From the NCBI RefSeq assembly GCF_008271805.1, contig NZ_VSRY01000040.1:1-62416 (forward strand): a stretch of DNA of 62,416 nt, in the 5' to 3' direction. This document shows, in pieces, positions 26,553-35,685 of this stretch. Position 1 is the first letter of the stretch; the number at the start of each line of letters is the position of its first letter. The notes beneath the pieces were generated by a model. That model ran no database searches. It was not told the DNA's origin and was given only the letters and a program-made list of their open reading frames with translations. Origin of the DNA: Streptomyces sp. TRM49041 (GTDB taxonomy: Bacteria; Actinomycetota; Actinomycetes; Streptomycetales; Streptomycetaceae). Both the position numbers and the translations under genes were made by a program.

Positions 26553-27728
26553 GTGGACGAAGTCCTGCGCGACATCAGGGACCGTGAGGCCCTGCAGCAG
26601 CCCGACTGGCCCGACCTGCCGCAGATGGAACGGGTGGGGGACGCGCTGGCCTCGAGACCCGCGCTCGTACGGCCGGACGACGTGCGCCGGCTCCGTGCCG
26701 CGCTCGCCCGGGTGGCCGCAGGCGAGGCCCTGGTCGTGCAGGCCGGCGACTGCGCGGAGGACCCGGCCGAGTGCACCGCCGGGGACGTCTCGCGCAAGGC
26801 CGCGCTCCTCGACCTGCTCGCCGGCACCCTGCGCATGAACGCGCACAAGCCGGTCATCCGCGTGGGGCGCATGGCCGGCCAGTTCACCAAGCCTCGCTCC
26901 CGCGCGACCGAGACCGTCGGCCACACCGTGCTACCCGTGTTCCGCGGGCACATGGTCAACGGCCCCGAGCCGGACCCGGACGCCCGGCGCCCCGACCCGT
27001 TGCGCATCCTCACCGGCTACATGGCCGCGGCCGACATCATGGAGCACCTGGGCTGGCCTCGCGGCGCGGCCGGACCGGACCCCGTCGCACCCCTGGTCTG
27101 GACGAGCCACGAGGCGCTGCTGCTGGACTACGAGATACCCATGCTCCGCGCCGACGACCGCGGCAGGACCTACCTCGGATCGACGCACTGGCCCTGGATC
27201 GGGGAACGCACCCGCCGGCCGGAGGGCGCGCACGTCGCGCTGCTGGCCGAGGTGAGCAACCCCGTGGCCTGCAAGGCGGGCCCGTCGACGGAGCCCGCCG
27301 AACTGCTCGCGCTGTGCGAACGCCTCGACCCGGACCGGGAGCCGGGCAGGCTCACCCTGATCGCCCGGATGGGCGCCGACCTCGTGGCCGACCGGCTGCC
27401 TCCGCTGGTGGAGGCCGTCCGCGCGGCCGGCCACCCGGCGATCTGGCTCACCGACCCCATGCACGGCAACACCGTCACCGCACCCGACGGCAACAAGACA
27501 CGGCACGTGGACACCGTCATCCGCGAAGTGACGGACTTTCAGGAGGCCGTGGCCACCGCGGGCGGGGTGTGCGGAGGACTGCATCTGGAGACCACGCCGA
27601 ACGACGTCACCGAATGCGTCTCCCACGAGACCGGACTCGGCCGGGTCGGCGACAAGTACACGACGTTCTGCGACCCGAGACTCAATCCGCGGCAGGCCCT
27701 GTCGGTGGCCGCCGCCTGGAACGCGTGA
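26553..27728 (+). CDS. phzC: Class II DAHP synthase
   Basis: A 391-aa class II (plant-type) 3-deoxy-D-arabino-heptulosonate 7-phosphate synthase from GTG 26553, behind TTGGAGACA. Motifs: [11 protein letters not shown] (metal Cys), [36 protein letters not shown] and [12 protein letters not shown]. It commits PEP and erythrose-4-phosphate to the shikimate route and is a pathway-dedicated, presumably feedback-relaxed copy. It is somewhat shorter than the primary-metabolism enzyme. Lies between phzB and phzD, as in other phenazine operons. Confidence 0.94.
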   Translation: MDEVLRDIRDREALQQPDWPDLPQMERVGDALASRPALVRPDDVRRLRAALARVAAGEALVVQAGDCAEDPAECTAGDVSRKAALLDLLAGTLRMNAHKPVIRVGRMAGQFTKPRSRATETVGHTVLPVFRGHMVNGPEPDPDARRPDPLRILTGYMAAADIMEHLGWPRGAAGPDPVAPLVWTSHEALLLDYEIPMLRADDRGRTYLGSTHWPWIGERTRRPEGAHVALLAEVSNPVACKAGPSTEPAELLALCERLDPDREPGRLTLIARMGADLVADRLPPLVEAVRAAGHPAIWLTDPMHGNTVTAPDGNKTRHVDTVIREVTDFQEAVATAGGVCGGLHLETTPNDVTECVSHETGLGRVGDKYTTFCDPRLNPRQALSVAAAWNA

Positions 27729-27774
27729 CCCGGACGTGTCAGAGGCCCCGAGTCAGTCACTGGAAGGCAAGGCC

Positions 27775-28398
27775 ATGGCCGGCATACCCCTCATCGAGCC
27801 CTATGCGTTACCGACCGCGGGCGACCTGCCCGCCAACACCGCCCGCTGGACACCCGACCCGGACCGCGCGGTCCTCCTCGTCCACGACATGCAGCGCTAC
27901 TTCCTGGCGCGGTTCCCCGACACCCTCCGCGAAGAGCTCTTACGCAACGCCGCCGACCTCCGCGAGCGGTGCGCCGCCGCCGGTGTGCCCGTGGCGTACA
28001 CCGCACAGCCGGGCAGCATGACCGAGGAGGAACGCGGCCTGCTGAAGGACTTCTGGGGCCCTGGCATGCGCCGCGAACCCGGCGACCGGGCGGTGGTCGA
28101 CGAACTCGCCCCGTCGGACGGCGACTGGCAGCTGACCAAGTGGCGCTACAGCGCCTTCCACCACTCGTCGCTCCTGGAGCGCATGCGGGACTCGGGCCGC
28201 GACCAGCTCGTCGTCTGCGGGGTCTACGCCCACGTCGGCGTCCTGATGACGGCCGTGGACGCGTTCGCCCACGACATCCAGCCGTTCCTCGTCGCCGACG
28301 CCGTCGCCGACTTCTCAGCCCACTACCACCGGCTCGCCCTCACCTACGCCGCCGAGCGGTGCGCGAGGGTCGTCACGGCGAAGGAGGTCCTCGCATGA
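27775..28398 (+). CDS. phzD: Isochorismatase-type hydrolase PhzD
   Basis: A 207-aa protein, exactly the PhzD length, from ATG 27775 behind GGAAGGCAAGG; the upstream GTG at 27736 lacks support. Asp38 ([10 protein letters not shown]) and Lys122 (LTKWRYSAF) occupy the PhzD catalytic positions, and [14 protein letters not shown] carries the third element. It hydrolyses 2-amino-2-deoxyisochorismate to trans-2,3-dihydro-3-hydroxyanthranilate. Two TTA codons (27808, 27940) make it a likely bldA-dependent step. Confidence 0.95.
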   Translation: MAGIPLIEPYALPTAGDLPANTARWTPDPDRAVLLVHDMQRYFLARFPDTLREELLRNAADLRERCAAAGVPVAYTAQPGSMTEEERGLLKDFWGPGMRREPGDRAVVDELAPSDGDWQLTKWRYSAFHHSSLLERMRDSGRDQLVVCGVYAHVGVLMTAVDAFAHDIQPFLVADAVADFSAHYHRLALTYAAERCARVVTAKEVLA

Positions 28399-30383
28399 GC
28401 GAGCGCCCCGGTGACCTGCTCGACCGGATCCTGACCGACCGCCCGGCCGCCTACGCCCTGCTGCACCGGCCGGAGGCCGCGAGCGGCGGCGACGCCTCCG
28501 GCACCCCCGGCACCCCCGGCGCACCCGGCGCACCCGGCACACCCGGGGCCTTCGGCGCCGCCCGGGTTCTCGACGTCCTCGTCGGCGAGATCACGACGCC
28601 CGCGACGCTCGCCGGCATTCCCCTGCCGGACGGACCGGCCGGACCCGACGCGGCCGGACGAGACACGGCAGGAGTCGAGGGTCCCCGCCACGAGGTCCTC
28701 GCCCTCGTCCCGTACCGCCAGATCGCCGAGCGCGGCTACGCGGCACGCGACGACGGCGCCCCGCTGATCGCGCTCACCGTCACCGAACAGCAGCGGACGC
28801 CGCTCGCGGACGCCCTCGCGCGCATCCCGCAGGTCCCCACGGCGCTGAAGGGCGCCCACTTCGACGTGCCGGACGACACCTACCAGGACACTGTGCGCAG
28901 GGTCGTCGACGAGGCGATCGGCACCGGCGAGGGCGCGAACTTCGTCATCAAGCGCTCCTTCGTCGCGGACATCACCGACTACGGTGAGCACAGCGCCCTG
29001 TCGTTCTTCGCCCGCCTCGCGGAGCAGGAGGTGGGCGCCTACTGGACGTTCCTGATCCACACCGGGGACCGCACGTTCGTCGGCGCGTCGCCCGAACGGC
29101 ACATCAGCGTCGACGGCCGCACCGCCGTGATGAACCCCATCAGCGGCACCTACCGCTACCCGGCCGGCGGCCCCGCCCTCCCCGAGGTCATGGACTTCCT
29201 CGCCGACCGCAAGGAGGCCGACGAGCTGTACATGGTCGTCGACGAGGAACTGAAGATGATGGCCCGCATCTGCGAGACGGGCGGCCGCGTCCGCGGCCCG
29301 TACCTCAAGGAGATGGCCCGCCTCGCGCACACCGAGTACTTCATCGAGGGACGCACCCGGCGCGATGTGCGCGAGATCCTCCGCGAGACCATGTTCGCCC
29401 CGACCGTCACCGGTTCCCCGCTGGAGAGCGCCTGCCGCGTCATCGACGCGTTCGAGCCGGGCGGACGCGGCTACTACAGCGGGGTGGCCGCCCTCATCGG
29501 GCGCGACGCGCACGGCGCGCGGACGCTGGACTCCGCCATCCTCATCCGCACCGCGGACATCGACCGCACCGGCCGGGTGAGCATCGGCGTCGGCGCCACG
29601 CTGGTACGCCACTCCGACCCGGCGTCCGAGGCCGCGGAGACCCGCGCCAAAGCGGCCGGCCTCGTCGCCGCCCTGGAGTCCGGCGGCGCCCGCGGCTTCG
29701 CCGCCCACCCCGACGTACGGGCCGCTCTCGCCCGGCGCAACGACACCGTCGCCGGCTTCTGGCTGCACGACACCCCCGAGCGGCGGCCCGCCGTCGGCGG
29801 CCTCGACGGCACCCGGGTACTGATCGTCGACGCCGAGGACACCTTCACCTCGATGATCGCCCACCAGCTCCGCTCGCTCGGACCGCGGGTGACCGTACGC
29901 CGCTTCGACGAGCCGTACGCCTTCGACGAGTACGACCTCGTGTTCATGGGGCCGGGACCGGGCGATCCGGGCGACACCGGCCACCCCAGGATCGCGCACC
30001 TGCGTGCGGCCGTACGGACCCTGCTGCGGCAGGGCCTGCCGTTCGTCGCCGTGTGCCTGAGTCACCAGATCCTCTGCCGCGAGCTCGGCTTCGCCGTCAC
30101 CCGGCTGCGGACCCCCCACCAGGGCATGCAGAAGGAGATCGACCTCTTCGGGACACCCGAACGCGTCGGCTTCTACAACACCTTCGCCGCCCGCGGCCCG
30201 GAGGACAAGCGGGACGTCGAAGGCGTCGGCGTGGTGGAGGTCAGCCGCGACCCGCACACCGGAGAAGTGCACGCTCTGCGCGGCCCGCGCTTCGCGTCCA
30301 TGCAGTTCCACGCCGAGTCGGTGCTCACCCAGGGCGGTCCGCGGATCCTCGCCTCCGCTGTGCGGGACGCGCTCGGCGCATGA
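28395..30383 (+). CDS. phzE: 2-amino-2-desoxyisochorismate synthase PhzE
   Basis: A 662-aa fusion of an anthranilate-synthase-like chorismate domain (about 100-440) and a class I glutamine amidotransferase (about 475-660). [10 protein letters not shown] and [10 protein letters not shown] mark the first; the nucleophile Cys is in AVCLSHQIL and the triad His in QFHAESVLT for the second. It makes ADIC from chorismate and glutamine. Near residues 34-53 there is a Gly-Thr-Pro/Gly-Ala-Pro run encoded by tandem GGC-ACC-CCC/GGC-GCA-CCC units, an insertion I do not recall from PhzE. ATGA overlap with phzD. Confidence 0.95.
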   Translation: MSERPGDLLDRILTDRPAAYALLHRPEAASGGDASGTPGTPGAPGAPGTPGAFGAARVLDVLVGEITTPATLAGIPLPDGPAGPDAAGRDTAGVEGPRHEVLALVPYRQIAERGYAARDDGAPLIALTVTEQQRTPLADALARIPQVPTALKGAHFDVPDDTYQDTVRRVVDEAIGTGEGANFVIKRSFVADITDYGEHSALSFFARLAEQEVGAYWTFLIHTGDRTFVGASPERHISVDGRTAVMNPISGTYRYPAGGPALPEVMDFLADRKEADELYMVVDEELKMMARICETGGRVRGPYLKEMARLAHTEYFIEGRTRRDVREILRETMFAPTVTGSPLESACRVIDAFEPGGRGYYSGVAALIGRDAHGARTLDSAILIRTADIDRTGRVSIGVGATLVRHSDPASEAAETRAKAAGLVAALESGGARGFAAHPDVRAALARRNDTVAGFWLHDTPERRPAVGGLDGTRVLIVDAEDTFTSMIAHQLRSLGPRVTVRRFDEPYAFDEYDLVFMGPGPGDPGDTGHPRIAHLRAAVRTLLRQGLPFVAVCLSHQILCRELGFAVTRLRTPHQGMQKEIDLFGTPERVGFYNTFAARGPEDKRDVEGVGVVEVSRDPHTGEVHALRGPRFASMQFHAESVLTQGGPRILASAVRDALGA

Positions 30384-30406
30384 CCACAGAACAGCGAGAC
30401 AACCCC

Positions 30407-31243
30407 ATGCACTCCTACGTAGTGGTCGACGCCTTCGCCACCGAGCCCCTCAAGGGCAACCCGGTCGCCGTCTACTTCGACGGTGACGACCTGACCGCCG
30501 GCCAGATGCAGCGGATCGCCCGCGAGATGAACCTGTCCGAGACGACGTTCGTGCTTCGCCCCAAGGCGGGCGGCGACGCGCACATCCGCGTCTTCACTCC
30601 CGTCAACGAACTGCCCTTCGCCGGCCACCCGCTGCTCGGCACCGCCATCGCCCTCGGCAACCGCCTTCCCGTGCGACAGCTGAAGCTGGAGACGGCCATG
30701 GGCACCATCCCCTTCGAGCTCGTCCGGGACGGCGACGTGACCACGGCGGCCTGGATGCAGCAGCCGGTGCCCCTCTGGGAACCCTACGAGCAGCGGGACG
30801 AACTGCTCGCCGCCCTGGGCCTGCGCGACACCGTGCTGCCGGTGGACATCTACCGCAACGGCCCGCGCCACGTCCTGGTCTGTCTGCCCGGAGTCGAGGA
30901 GCTCTCGGCGCTCGACCCCGACCACCGGGCCCTCTCCCGGTTCCCCGACATGGCGGCCAACTGCTTCGCCGGGTCGGGCACCGAGTGGCGCAGCAGGATG
31001 TTCTCACCGGCGTACGGCGTGGTCGAGGACGCGGCCACCGGCTCGGCGGCCGGACCCATCGCGATCCACCTCGCCCGGCACGGACTGATCGAGTACGGGC
31101 AGCACATCGTGATCACCCAGGGCGTCGAGATGGGCAGGCCCTCACCGATGCACACCATCGCCCACGGCACCGACGACGAGGTGTTCTCGGTCGAGGTGGG
31201 CGGCCACGGCGTCGTCGTACTCGAAGGAACCCTGCGGCTGTGA
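30407..31243 (+). CDS. phzF: Trans-2,3-dihydro-3-hydroxyanthranilate isomerase PhzF
   Basis: A 278-aa diaminopimelate-epimerase-fold protein. Starting at ATG 30407 gives MHSYVVVDAFATEPLKGNP, the family length and puts the acid/base Glu at position 45 (MNLSETTF). An ATG at 30380 overlapping the phzE stop could add nine residues. FTPVNELPFAGHPLLG and VVEDAATGSAAGP are intact. It isomerises DHHA to the reactive aminoketone that PhzB condenses. Confidence 0.95.
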   Translation: MHSYVVVDAFATEPLKGNPVAVYFDGDDLTAGQMQRIAREMNLSETTFVLRPKAGGDAHIRVFTPVNELPFAGHPLLGTAIALGNRLPVRQLKLETAMGTIPFELVRDGDVTTAAWMQQPVPLWEPYEQRDELLAALGLRDTVLPVDIYRNGPRHVLVCLPGVEELSALDPDHRALSRFPDMAANCFAGSGTEWRSRMFSPAYGVVEDAATGSAAGPIAIHLARHGLIEYGQHIVITQGVEMGRPSPMHTIAHGTDDEVFSVEVGGHGVVVLEGTLRL

Positions 31244-31297
31244 CGGCCGGCGCGCCCCGGCAACCCCTTCCACACCCCCGGTAGACGGAGAACACAT

Positions 31298-31948
31298 ATG
31301 AGCAGCACCAGGTCGGAATCGCTCACCGGGACCGTGCGGGTCACCTTCCCGCAGTACGCGGAGCCCCCTGCCGAGCCGATCGGGCTGGTAGGGGAGTGGC
31401 TCGACGAGGCGGTGGCCCACCAGGTCCGCGAACCCCGCGCCCTGGCCCTCGCCACCGCCGACGCGCGCGGCCGGTCCTCCTCCCGGATGGTCGTCGTCAA
31501 CCAGGTCACCGACCACGGGTTCGTGTTCCTCAGCCACGACGGCAGCCAGAAGGGCCGCGACATCAGCCGCAACCCGTGGGCGTCCGGCGTCCTGTACTGG
31601 CGCGAGACCAGCCGGCAGCTCGTCGTCGCCGGCCCCGTGGCGCGGCTGCCGAGGCCCGACACCGAAGCCCTGTGGTACGCCAGGCCGGTGTTCACCCACG
31701 CCATGACGACGGCCTCCCGCCAGAGCGAGCCGCTGGAGAGCATCGAGGACGCGGAGGCGCTGCGCGAGCGGGCCGGGCGGCTGGGGGAGGGCGGACAGCC
31801 GCTGGACTGCCCCGACACCTTCGTCGCCTACGAACTCCGATTCGAAAGTGTGGAGTTCTGGGCCGACGGCACGGACCGGCTGCACGAGCGGCTGCGTTAC
31901 GACCGCGACGGCGACGCCCGCTGGCGCGTCAGCCGCCTCCAGCCCTGA
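31298..31948 (+). CDS. phzG: FMN-dependent phenazine oxidase PhzG
   Basis: A 216-aa pyridoxamine-5'-phosphate-oxidase-fold flavoprotein. FMN-binding RSSSRMVVVNQV and FLSHDGSQKGRDISRNPWAS are clear; the C-terminus ends RWRVSRLQP, like PNPOx (RLxP). It oxidises the hexahydro- and tetrahydrophenazine carboxylates toward aromatic phenazine. With phzBCDEF it completes the core. The likely first stable product is phenazine-1,6-dicarboxylate or the 1-carboxylate; the EhpF/EhpG-like pair downstream favours the dicarboxylate. Confidence 0.93.
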   Translation: MSSTRSESLTGTVRVTFPQYAEPPAEPIGLVGEWLDEAVAHQVREPRALALATADARGRSSSRMVVVNQVTDHGFVFLSHDGSQKGRDISRNPWASGVLYWRETSRQLVVAGPVARLPRPDTEALWYARPVFTHAMTTASRQSEPLESIEDAEALRERAGRLGEGGQPLDCPDTFVAYELRFESVEFWADGTDRLHERLRYDRDGDARWRVSRLQP

Positions 31949-32013
31949 CGGGGGCCGGCCACGGCCCGGCCTCCCCCTCCCACGAGACCCTCGAAGCGGA
32001 ACGCGAGAACACC

Positions 32014-33633
32014 ATGCAGGGATCTGTCCCGCCCTTCCTCCACGCCGGCTTCCACTCCTCCGCGCGGCGCCACCCGGACCGCCCCGCACTGACCCTGGAC
32101 GGCCGCACCTGGACCTACGCGGAGCTGGACCACCTCGCCCGGCGCTGGGCCGCCGCGCTCACCGCGGTGCGCGGCCGCCCCCGGCGGGTCGCCGTCCTCG
32201 GGCACCGCAGCATCGTCACATACGCCGGATTCCTGGCCGCCCTGTACACCGGGGCTACGGTGGTGCCGCTGCACACCAAGTACCCGGCGGCCCGCAACAG
32301 GGACATCCTCTGCAGGGCCCGCGCCGAGGTGCTCCTGGCCGACCGGGGAGGGGCCGCCCAGCTGCGGCGCGGCCTCCTCGACGGTCTCGGGGAGGTTCCC
32401 GCCGTGGTGCTCCCGGAGACCGACGAGGCACCCGCCGGTCTGCCGGACCGCGGTGTCCGCGTCCTCGCCCGGGGCGACGTGGCGGCCACCGAACCCCTCA
32501 CGGGGCGGGAGTTCCCGGACCCCGGCGACAGCGCCTACCTCCTGTTCACCTCCGGCTCGACCGGCCGGCCCAAGGGCGTGCCGGTCTCGCACGCGAACGT
32601 GTCCGCGTTCCTGCGGGTCAACACCGAGCGGTACGGCTTCACGGCGGACGACCGCTTCACCAACACCTTCGACCAGACCTTCGATCTCTCCGTCTTCGAC
32701 CTTTTCATGGCGTGGGGCAGCGGCGGATGTCTGGTGCCCCTGGACAACGCGGACCTCATGGCGCCGCTCGACTTCGTCCGCGACCACGCCGTCACCGTCT
32801 GGTTCTCGGTCCCGTCCGTGGCCGTGCTCCAGCACCGCAGGGGCCGGCTGAAGCCCGGGTCCCTGCCGTCCCTGCGCTGGAGCCTCTTCTGCGGCGAGGC
32901 GCTGCCCGCGACGGTGGCCGAGGCATGGCAGGAGGCCGCGCCCGGCTCCGTACTGGAGAACCTGTACGGCCCCACCGAGGCGACCATCGCCTGCATGGCG
33001 CACCGCTGGGACCCGCGTTCCTCGCCGGAGCGGGCCGTCAACGGCATCGTGCCGATCGGGACGCCCTACCCGGGCATGGCGGCCGCCGTGCTCGCCGAGG
33101 ACGGCCGCCCGGTCGCCGACGGCGAGGTGGGCGAGCTGTGCCTCTCCGGGGCGCAGGTCTTCGACGGCTACCTCGACGCTCCCGGACAGACCGAGAGCGC
33201 CTTCCACACCGCGGCCCCGTACGGCGGCGCGCCCGGCCGGTGGTACCGCACGGGCGACCTCGTCCGCAGGGCCGCCGACGGGGAGTACGGCTACCTGGGG
33301 CGGCTGGACACCCAGGTGAAGATCCTCGGCCACCGCGTCGAGACCGGCGAGGTCGAGGCCCACCTCCTCCGGCAGCGGGGCGTGGCCGAGGCCGTGGTCC
33401 TGCCCGTGCCGGGCGACGAGGACGGGGTGACGGTCCTCGCCGCGGTCCTGTCCGGCGACGGCCTGGACATCCCCGCGGTCGACGACGGGCTGCGCGACTC
33501 GCTGCCGCCGTACATGATCCCGCTGACCTACCACACGCTCGACACCTTCCCGCTGAACTCCAACGGCAAGGTCGACCGCAACGCGCTGCGCGCGCGGGTG
33601 ACCTCCGGAGAGCTCGCACCCTTCCCGCTCTGA
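32014..33633 (+). CDS. Discrete NRPS-type adenylation enzyme
   Basis: A 539-aa stand-alone adenylation protein from ATG 32014. A-domain cores: LLFTSGSTGRPKGVPVSH (A3), ENLYGPTEATIACM (A5), GEVGELCLSG, YRTGDLV (A7), LGRLDTQVKILGHRVE (A8) and the A10 lysine in LNSNGKVDRNAL. The A4 region FDQTFDLSVFDLF keeps the Asp used to bind an alpha-amino group. No carrier or condensation domain is attached. The streptophenazine cluster is known to need an atypical discrete adenylation enzyme for its N-formylglycine; this may be its counterpart. The carrier at 39736 is a likely acceptor. Confidence 0.87.
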   Translation: MQGSVPPFLHAGFHSSARRHPDRPALTLDGRTWTYAELDHLARRWAAALTAVRGRPRRVAVLGHRSIVTYAGFLAALYTGATVVPLHTKYPAARNRDILCRARAEVLLADRGGAAQLRRGLLDGLGEVPAVVLPETDEAPAGLPDRGVRVLARGDVAATEPLTGREFPDPGDSAYLLFTSGSTGRPKGVPVSHANVSAFLRVNTERYGFTADDRFTNTFDQTFDLSVFDLFMAWGSGGCLVPLDNADLMAPLDFVRDHAVTVWFSVPSVAVLQHRRGRLKPGSLPSLRWSLFCGEALPATVAEAWQEAAPGSVLENLYGPTEATIACMAHRWDPRSSPERAVNGIVPIGTPYPGMAAAVLAEDGRPVADGEVGELCLSGAQVFDGYLDAPGQTESAFHTAAPYGGAPGRWYRTGDLVRRAADGEYGYLGRLDTQVKILGHRVETGEVEAHLLRQRGVAEAVVLPVPGDEDGVTVLAAVLSGDGLDIPAVDDGLRDSLPPYMIPLTYHTLDTFPLNSNGKVDRNALRARVTSGELAPFPL

Positions 33634-33651
33634 CCCGCCCGTACGCGCAAC

Positions 33652-33696
33652 ACCGGATACACCGGATACACCGGATACACCGGATACACCAGAAAG
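33652..33696 (+). repeat. Five tandem copies of ACCGGATAC
   Basis: Five perfect head-to-tail 9-bp units occupy the gap between the adenylation gene and the FAD oxidase gene, ending next to the AAAGG ribosome site. Copy number could vary by slippage and change the spacing or structure of the leader. Confidence 0.85.
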
Positions 33697-33709
33697 GTGC
33701 TCCCCCTCC

Positions 33710-35086
33710 ATGAACACTGCGGCTGAGCGGTCCCTGACGGACCAGGTGCGCGGTGCGGTGCTGCTGCCGGGCGACGACGGGTTCGACGCCCGCTGCGCGG
33801 GCTTCCAGACCGCCTACCGTCACAAGCCGTCCGTGCTGTTACGGCCCGCCGGGCCCGACGACGTCGTGGCGGCCGTCGACCACGCCGCCCGCCACACACT
33901 GCCCGTGGCCGTCCAGGCGACCGGCCACGGCCTGTCGGCCGCCCTCGACGGCGGTGTCCTCGTCGACACCGGCACGCTGAAGGGCGTGACCGTGGACGCC
34001 CCGGCCCGTACCGCGCGTGTCGCGGCCGGCACCCGGTTCGGGGACGTCGTCGACGCCGCCGCCCGCTACGGCCTCGCCCCGCTGAACGGCTCGTCGCCGG
34101 GCGTGGGCGCCGTCGGCTACGTACTCGGCGGCGGACTGGGCCTGCTGGGACGCGAGTTCGGCTACGCCGCCGACCATGTGAGGGCCGTCGAGCTCGTCAC
34201 GCCCGACGCGCGTGCCCGCCGGGTGACGGCCGCCTCCGACCCCGAGCTGTTCTGGGCGCTGCGCGGCGCCGGCGCCAACTTCGGCGCGGTCACCGCCCTG
34301 GAGATCGCCCTGGTCCCGGTCAGCCGTATCTACGGCGGCGAGCTCGTCTTCGATCTCGACCGCACCCCGGGGCTCCTGGAGCTGTACCTGCGCTGGACCG
34401 AGACGCTCCCCGAGGAGCTGACGTCCTCGGTGTCGCTCGTCGCCTACCCCGACCTGCCGGTGTTCCCCGCGTACCTGCGCGGCAGGTACGCGGGCCACGT
34501 ACGCGTCGCGTACACCGGGGACTGCCGTACGGGGGAGCGGCTGGCCGCGCCGCTGCGCTCGGCCGGGCCGCTGCTCTCCGACACCCTCGCGGAGATGCCC
34601 TACACCGAGTGCGGGAGCATCTACGACGACCCGCCGGTACCGCACGCGTACCTCGGCGACAATGTCCTCGTACGGGCCGTCGGCCCGGCCCAGGCGGCGA
34701 CGGTGACCGAACTGGCCGGGCCCGGCGCGCCGGTGCCGTGCGTGGTCGACGTACGCCACCTCGGCGGAGCCCTCGGCCGCCCGCCGGAGGTGCCGAACGC
34801 GGTGGGCCACCGCGACGCGCGGTACCTCCTGCGGGTGCTGACACCGCTCATGGGCGTGACCCCGGACGAGGCACGCGCCGCCCAGCGCCGCGTACTCGAC
34901 ACCGTCGCCTGCCACTCAGTGGGCGGCCGGTGCCAGAACCTGGTGTACGGGGAGAGTGTCCCGGGACCCGCCGACGACTTCTGGGAGCCGGCCGACCACC
35001 GGCGGCTGGCGGAGCTGAAGGCCCGCGTCGACCCGGCCAACCTCTTCCGCTGCAACCGCAACATCCCCCCGGTCCGCCGCACCTGA
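33710..35086 (+). CDS. FAD-linked oxidase (BBE-like)
   Basis: A 458-aa berberine-bridge/VAO-type oxidase. The histidine that binds FAD covalently is His73 in QATGHGLS. The second attachment Cys found in bicovalent members is absent: the equivalent loop reads SSPGVGAVGYVLGGG. The C-terminal BBE motif (PANLFRCNRNIPP) is present. No signal peptide, so cytoplasmic. It may oxidise a benzylic alcohol or dihydro-intermediate of the phenazine-polyketide, or an angucycline. Leu44 is TTA (33839). Confidence 0.85.
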   Translation: MNTAAERSLTDQVRGAVLLPGDDGFDARCAGFQTAYRHKPSVLLRPAGPDDVVAAVDHAARHTLPVAVQATGHGLSAALDGGVLVDTGTLKGVTVDAPARTARVAAGTRFGDVVDAAARYGLAPLNGSSPGVGAVGYVLGGGLGLLGREFGYAADHVRAVELVTPDARARRVTAASDPELFWALRGAGANFGAVTALEIALVPVSRIYGGELVFDLDRTPGLLELYLRWTETLPEELTSSVSLVAYPDLPVFPAYLRGRYAGHVRVAYTGDCRTGERLAAPLRSAGPLLSDTLAEMPYTECGSIYDDPPVPHAYLGDNVLVRAVGPAQAATVTELAGPGAPVPCVVDVRHLGGALGRPPEVPNAVGHRDARYLLRVLTPLMGVTPDEARAAQRRVLDTVACHSVGGRCQNLVYGESVPGPADDFWEPADHRRLAELKARVDPANLFRCNRNIPPVRRT

Positions 35087-35107
35087 CGCATCGCCCCGAG
35101 CCCGTCC

Positions 35108-35135
35108 ACGGCGCCCCAGGAACCCGGGGCGCCGT
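35108..35135. terminator. Terminator hairpin between convergent genes
   Basis: ACGGCGCCCC (35108-35117) and GGGGCGCCGT (35126-35135) form a perfect 10-bp stem with an 8-nt loop just after the FAD oxidase stop. It probably serves both this operon and the convergent YdhR-like gene. It implies a new transcription unit begins at about 35.6 kb. Confidence 0.7.
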
Positions 35136-35168
35136 TCCGCGTCTCAGCCCAGCTCTGCCCCCAGGCCC

Positions 35169-35513
35169 CTATGCGGCCGGCGGCTGAAGTGCGAGCCCGA
35201 GCCCGGCGAGCGACGACAGCCCGTGCCCGCCCTCGACGGTCGCCTCGATGTCGAACCACTCACGGAACTCCAGCGGGTACCCGATCAGTTCGGCGGCGCT
35301 GCGCGGCAGCTTCGCCGCGGCGGCGGCCTCCGCGGACTCCCACAGGAACACCGCTCCCCAGCGGTTCCTCTCCGGATCGGACACCCAGACCTTCAACAGC
35401 AGACCCGGAATGTCCGACCACGACTGCTCGGCCTCCTCACGCAGGAAATCCCGCAGCGTTTCGGCCGTGTGCGCGGAATCGGTCAGGTCCCACCAAGCGA
35501 TCATTGCCCTCAT
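35169..35513 (-). CDS. Small YdhR/ABM-like dimeric barrel protein
   Basis: A 114-aa protein on the opposite strand to its neighbours. The pattern IAWWDL..., GLLLKVWVSDPERNRWGAVFLWES, GYPLEFREWFDIEATV fits YdhR-type alpha/beta dimeric-barrel proteins, often called putative monooxygenases. No cofactor motif. ATG 35513 lacks a good ribosome site; ATG 35504 is an alternative. Divergent from the EhpF-like gene. Could be a small monooxygenase or a stray gene. Confidence 0.65.
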   Translation of the reverse strand: MRAMIAWWDLTDSAHTAETLRDFLREEAEQSWSDIPGLLLKVWVSDPERNRWGAVFLWESAEAAAAAKLPRSAAELIGYPLEFREWFDIEATVEGGHGLSSLAGLGLALQPPAA

Positions 35514-35685
35514 CGCGTCAGTGTACGAACAAGGGGTGATTCGACCGCCAGACCCTCTCTCTCAAAAACCCTGCGGCGCAATGGAATTGAGTAGTCGTTA
35601 CTCAGGCGTCCCTGGCGATTCCCTTGATCGAATGCCCTGTACACACTCAATTCAGCCCCGAGCCCGTGAGCGAATGGGAGGACGC

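Noticed and set aside
33652..33696. Possible CRISPR-like array
   Set aside because: Units are 9 bp with no spacers; a simple tandem repeat.
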